Source of the DNA: Acetobacteroides hydrogenigenes
GTDB taxonomy: Bacteria > Bacteroidota > Bacteroidia > Bacteroidales > ZOR0009
Length of the DNA: 64,000 nt
Direction: 5' to 3'
NCBI RefSeq assembly: GCF_004340205.1
Contig: NZ_SLWB01000012.1
Coordinates: forward strand, 1-64,000
The position numbers were made by a program, and so were the translations under genes. Position 1 is the stretch's first letter; each line of letters starts with the position of its first letter. Of the stretch, positions 61,986 through 64,000 are shown one piece after another. Below the pieces are notes generated by a model, which ran no database searches, was not told where the DNA came from, and saw only the letters and a program-made list of their open reading frames with translations.

Positions 61986-64000
61986 CTACTTCCTTCTCAC
62001 ATCGCCACCAAACTTATTTAGGGTATAGGATAGCGTGGCCATAAACAGCTGAGACATGGATTTGTACCTCACCTCTTCGATATAGCTGGCAGATACGTTT
62101 CTGCTATAAGGCTTATACTTATTCAGAATATCAAATGCCATAACGGTAAGAGACAACGATTTATTCTTAAGAAACTTCTTGGTTATCGCACCATTCCACA
62201 GGTAGGATTTGTCGCCACCGCTAGACAAATCGCCATACTTGCGCGAAGCATCTAGTGTAGACTTAACCTCAAAATTGCCCGGTAAACGAGCCGTTATGCT
62301 TCCCTCTACGGCAAGAGATGAATAACGCTTACGCGTGTACTGAATCGAAGAATAGCCAGAAAGCCCCTCGTAGCGAACTAAGTTGTAGGAGTAGCTGCAA
62401 TCAGCCCCAACCTCAAGAAAATCAAGCGTCAGATAAGCTTTTAGCCCTTCTTCTACTGCAAATTGATTAGAGAAATACTTTACCAAATTGGCAAAGCCCG
62501 GCGTGCGGCTATAGTCTACATCCACCGATACTGACAGGTGCAGCTTATTTGCAAGCACTGATTTCCCAACAGTAGTAAAACTGCCTAATTGATAGCGCCC
62601 ATCGACATTAACAGCCTGATGGTAGTACTTTCCTAAGTCATCACGGTAGCTTTTCCCTACTATTGCATCGGAAGTGATGCTTCCGCTAAGGCTATTGTTA
62701 AACGAAAAGAAAGTTTCCTTATTAAAATAGCTATAGCTAAGCGAAAGGTTGTGGTTGAACTCCTCTTTTAGCGATGAGTTGCCCAACTGTATGCTGTTAG
62801 GCGTACTTGGATTTTGAACAGGGTGCAACTGCTCTACGCTCGGCTGACGGGTATTCCCATTGTAGCTAAAGCGTACATCGTGGCTTTCTTTATGGCTAAA
62901 CGACACAACCAACGAAGGAGAAATATTCCGAAAAACAAGAGCCGTATCCAACCACACAAACCCAATCTGGTTTCGGTAATCCTGGTTAACTACGTTAGCA
63001 TTAGCGCCTATGTTGGCTACTAGCGCTCCTTTTGCAAAGTTCAGGTAAACACCAGCAGCATTCTTACACTCGCTGTTCCTGTAGTTTTTTGAGTAGAGGC
63101 TATTCTCAACATCGTAGTTTCCGGTAGAAGGATTAAAGTCGAATGCTGCATTCGTGCTCCTCGAAGTCCCGTACTGAAAGCGGTAGCTAAACTCTGCCGT
63201 AAGGTATTTTCCAATAGGGTGCGTATAGGCTAGTCGAGAAGAAAACGAGCCACCTCCGCCATCAACATCGATGCTTTGGTTACGGATGTTGGTAGAATCC
63301 TTTACAGCATAGTAGTTTTTCTGAAAGGTAAGAACATCGCTGCTGCTATCATTAGCACGGCTATCCATACTAACCGAAAGCGTTTGGCGGGGATGCTTAA
63401 GCCGCTTCTGCACCAAAAGTCCTAATCCATAGTTTACAGATTCAGAAATACGCGAGGAGGTGCGCTCCTCCGAGTTTACCAGCGCAGCGTTTTCGTCAAA
63501 GAGATGCGAACTCCCCTCATCGTACGAATCGCCAGTAGAAAGTTGCACGTTGGGCGTAATGATAAGCGAGAGCGTTGTATCGTGCCGATACTCGATGCGC
63601 GAGTACATGCTATGCGAACGGCTTAAGGAGTTGCCAGAGGAGTAGCTATCGCTGTTAAAGGTTCCTTTATCCTCAAAGGTCTGCCTATTGGAGTTCGTTT
63701 CCCTATCGGAACTACCATAACCAAAACGGTAGCTCCCATTTGCATTCAGCTTAGAGTTGGGTTCGTAGTTGAGGTTTAAGGCCGCATTTCCGGAGGTTAG
63801 AATCCCCTGCCGGCTGGCATTCGGGAAAGCAACACCGCTACCCGTTCCCTGTCGGTTTATATTGTTGTAGTTCCCCATAGCAACCGCCTGTGTAGCGTTT
63901 CTAAATCCACCAATCCGCGCACCCAAATCGTAGCTATCATTCGATCCTGCTCCAAGCCTATACGAACCAAATATCCCCCTTTTCTTCTCCTTTTTTAGTG
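61986..64000 (-). CDS. Outer membrane beta-barrel protein, 5' end beyond the window
   Basis: The minus-strand frame is open from the right edge to a stop at 61986, giving at least 671 residues; no start lies inside the window. The sequence is a barrel domain of amphipathic strands separated by Asn/Ser-rich loops (KLNANGSYRFGYGSSDRE), of the OMP_b-brl_3 type seen in TonB-receptor-like proteins. It ends in YTLNKFGGDVRRK. The missing N-terminus probably carries a carboxypeptidase-regulatory-like domain. It is convergent with the 59337 gene but not an obvious duplicate of it. Confidence 0.8.
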   Translation of the reverse strand, partial: LKKEKKRGIFGSYRLGAGSNDSYDLGARIGGFRNATQAVAMGNYNNINRQGTGSGVAFPNASRQGILTSGNAALNLNYEPNSKLNANGSYRFGYGSSDRETNSNRQTFEDKGTFNSDSYSSGNSLSRSHSMYSRIEYRHDTTLSLIITPNVQLSTGDSYDEGSSHLFDENAALVNSEERTSSRISESVNYGLGLLVQKRLKHPRQTLSVSMDSRANDSSSDVLTFQKNYYAVKDSTNIRNQSIDVDGGGGSFSSRLAYTHPIGKYLTAEFSYRFQYGTSRSTNAAFDFNPSTGNYDVENSLYSKNYRNSECKNAAGVYLNFAKGALVANIGANANVVNQDYRNQIGFVWLDTALVFRNISPSLVVSFSHKESHDVRFSYNGNTRQPSVEQLHPVQNPSTPNSIQLGNSSLKEEFNHNLSLSYSYFNKETFFSFNNSLSGSITSDAIVGKSYRDDLGKYYHQAVNVDGRYQLGSFTTVGKSVLANKLHLSVSVDVDYSRTPGFANLVKYFSNQFAVEEGLKAYLTLDFLEVGADCSYSYNLVRYEGLSGYSSIQYTRKRYSSLAVEGSITARLPGNFEVKSTLDASRKYGDLSSGGDKSYLWNGAITKKFLKNKSLSLTVMAFDILNKYKPYSRNVSASYIEEVRYKSMSQLFMATLSYTLNKFGGDVRRK

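Overview
The window reads as chromosome of a Bacteroidota bacterium, most like Bacteroidales or a close relative. The evidence is four SusC/SusD pairs, further TonB-dependent receptors, DUF4249 lipoproteins, an ECF sigma/FecR pair, lipoproteins with acidic residues after the lipobox cysteine, no clear Shine-Dalgarno sequences, and promoter-like boxes of the Bacteroidetes type (TAnnTTTG with an upstream TTG). I could not assign a genus. I see no tRNA, rRNA, CRISPR array, transposase or phage gene.

Layout. 1-9.2 kb: a gene leaving the left edge, a small FnIII-like protein, an unusual CDF-type cation transporter with a cysteine tail, a region of palindromic repeats, a secreted GH2 beta-mannosidase, a TraB/TIKI-like protein with a helical repeat tail, and a Cache-HAMP-GAF-PAS sensor with no recognisable output domain. 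9.5-14.7 kb: a cell-surface signalling operon of ECF sigma factor, FecR anti-sigma, TonB receptor with STN signalling domain, and DUF4249 lipoprotein. 14.9-16.7 kb, minus strand: SMR exporter, UbiA prenyltransferase, KdsC-like phosphatase. 16.9-20.6 kb: a 41-bp tandem repeat array, then a second TonB receptor/DUF4249 pair without STN. 20.9-22.4 kb: K+/H+-type antiporter.

22.7-43.0 kb is glycan-uptake territory. One SusC/SusD pair on the plus strand converges on a GH92 alpha-mannosidase, which lies behind two tandem, closely related SusC/SusD pairs on the minus strand. A protein of unknown function and a roughly 20.7-bp phased repeat array separate those two pairs. With the GH2 beta-mannosidase this suggests use of mannose-containing glycans.

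43.5-58.9 kb is a complete maltose/maltodextrin locus. On the minus strand are an SLC45-like MFS transporter, beta-phosphoglucomutase and GH65 phosphorylase, and then a LacI-type regulator. Diverging on the plus strand are SusC, SusD, SusE, a periplasmic GH13 and, after an intergenic array of 25 units of exactly 21 bp, a cytoplasmic GH13 paralogue. The inferred route is: SusCDE capture and import, periplasmic GH13 trimming, MFS import of maltose, GH65 phosphorolysis to glucose and beta-glucose-1-phosphate, and conversion to glucose-6-phosphate. LacI-type palindromes and a shared T-rich block lie in both control regions. 58.9-64 kb: acylphosphatase and two convergent outer-membrane barrel genes, the last cut by the window edge.

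The least explained features are three intergenic tandem arrays (41 bp, about 20.7 bp and 21.0 bp periods) that are not CRISPRs and mostly do not look coding.
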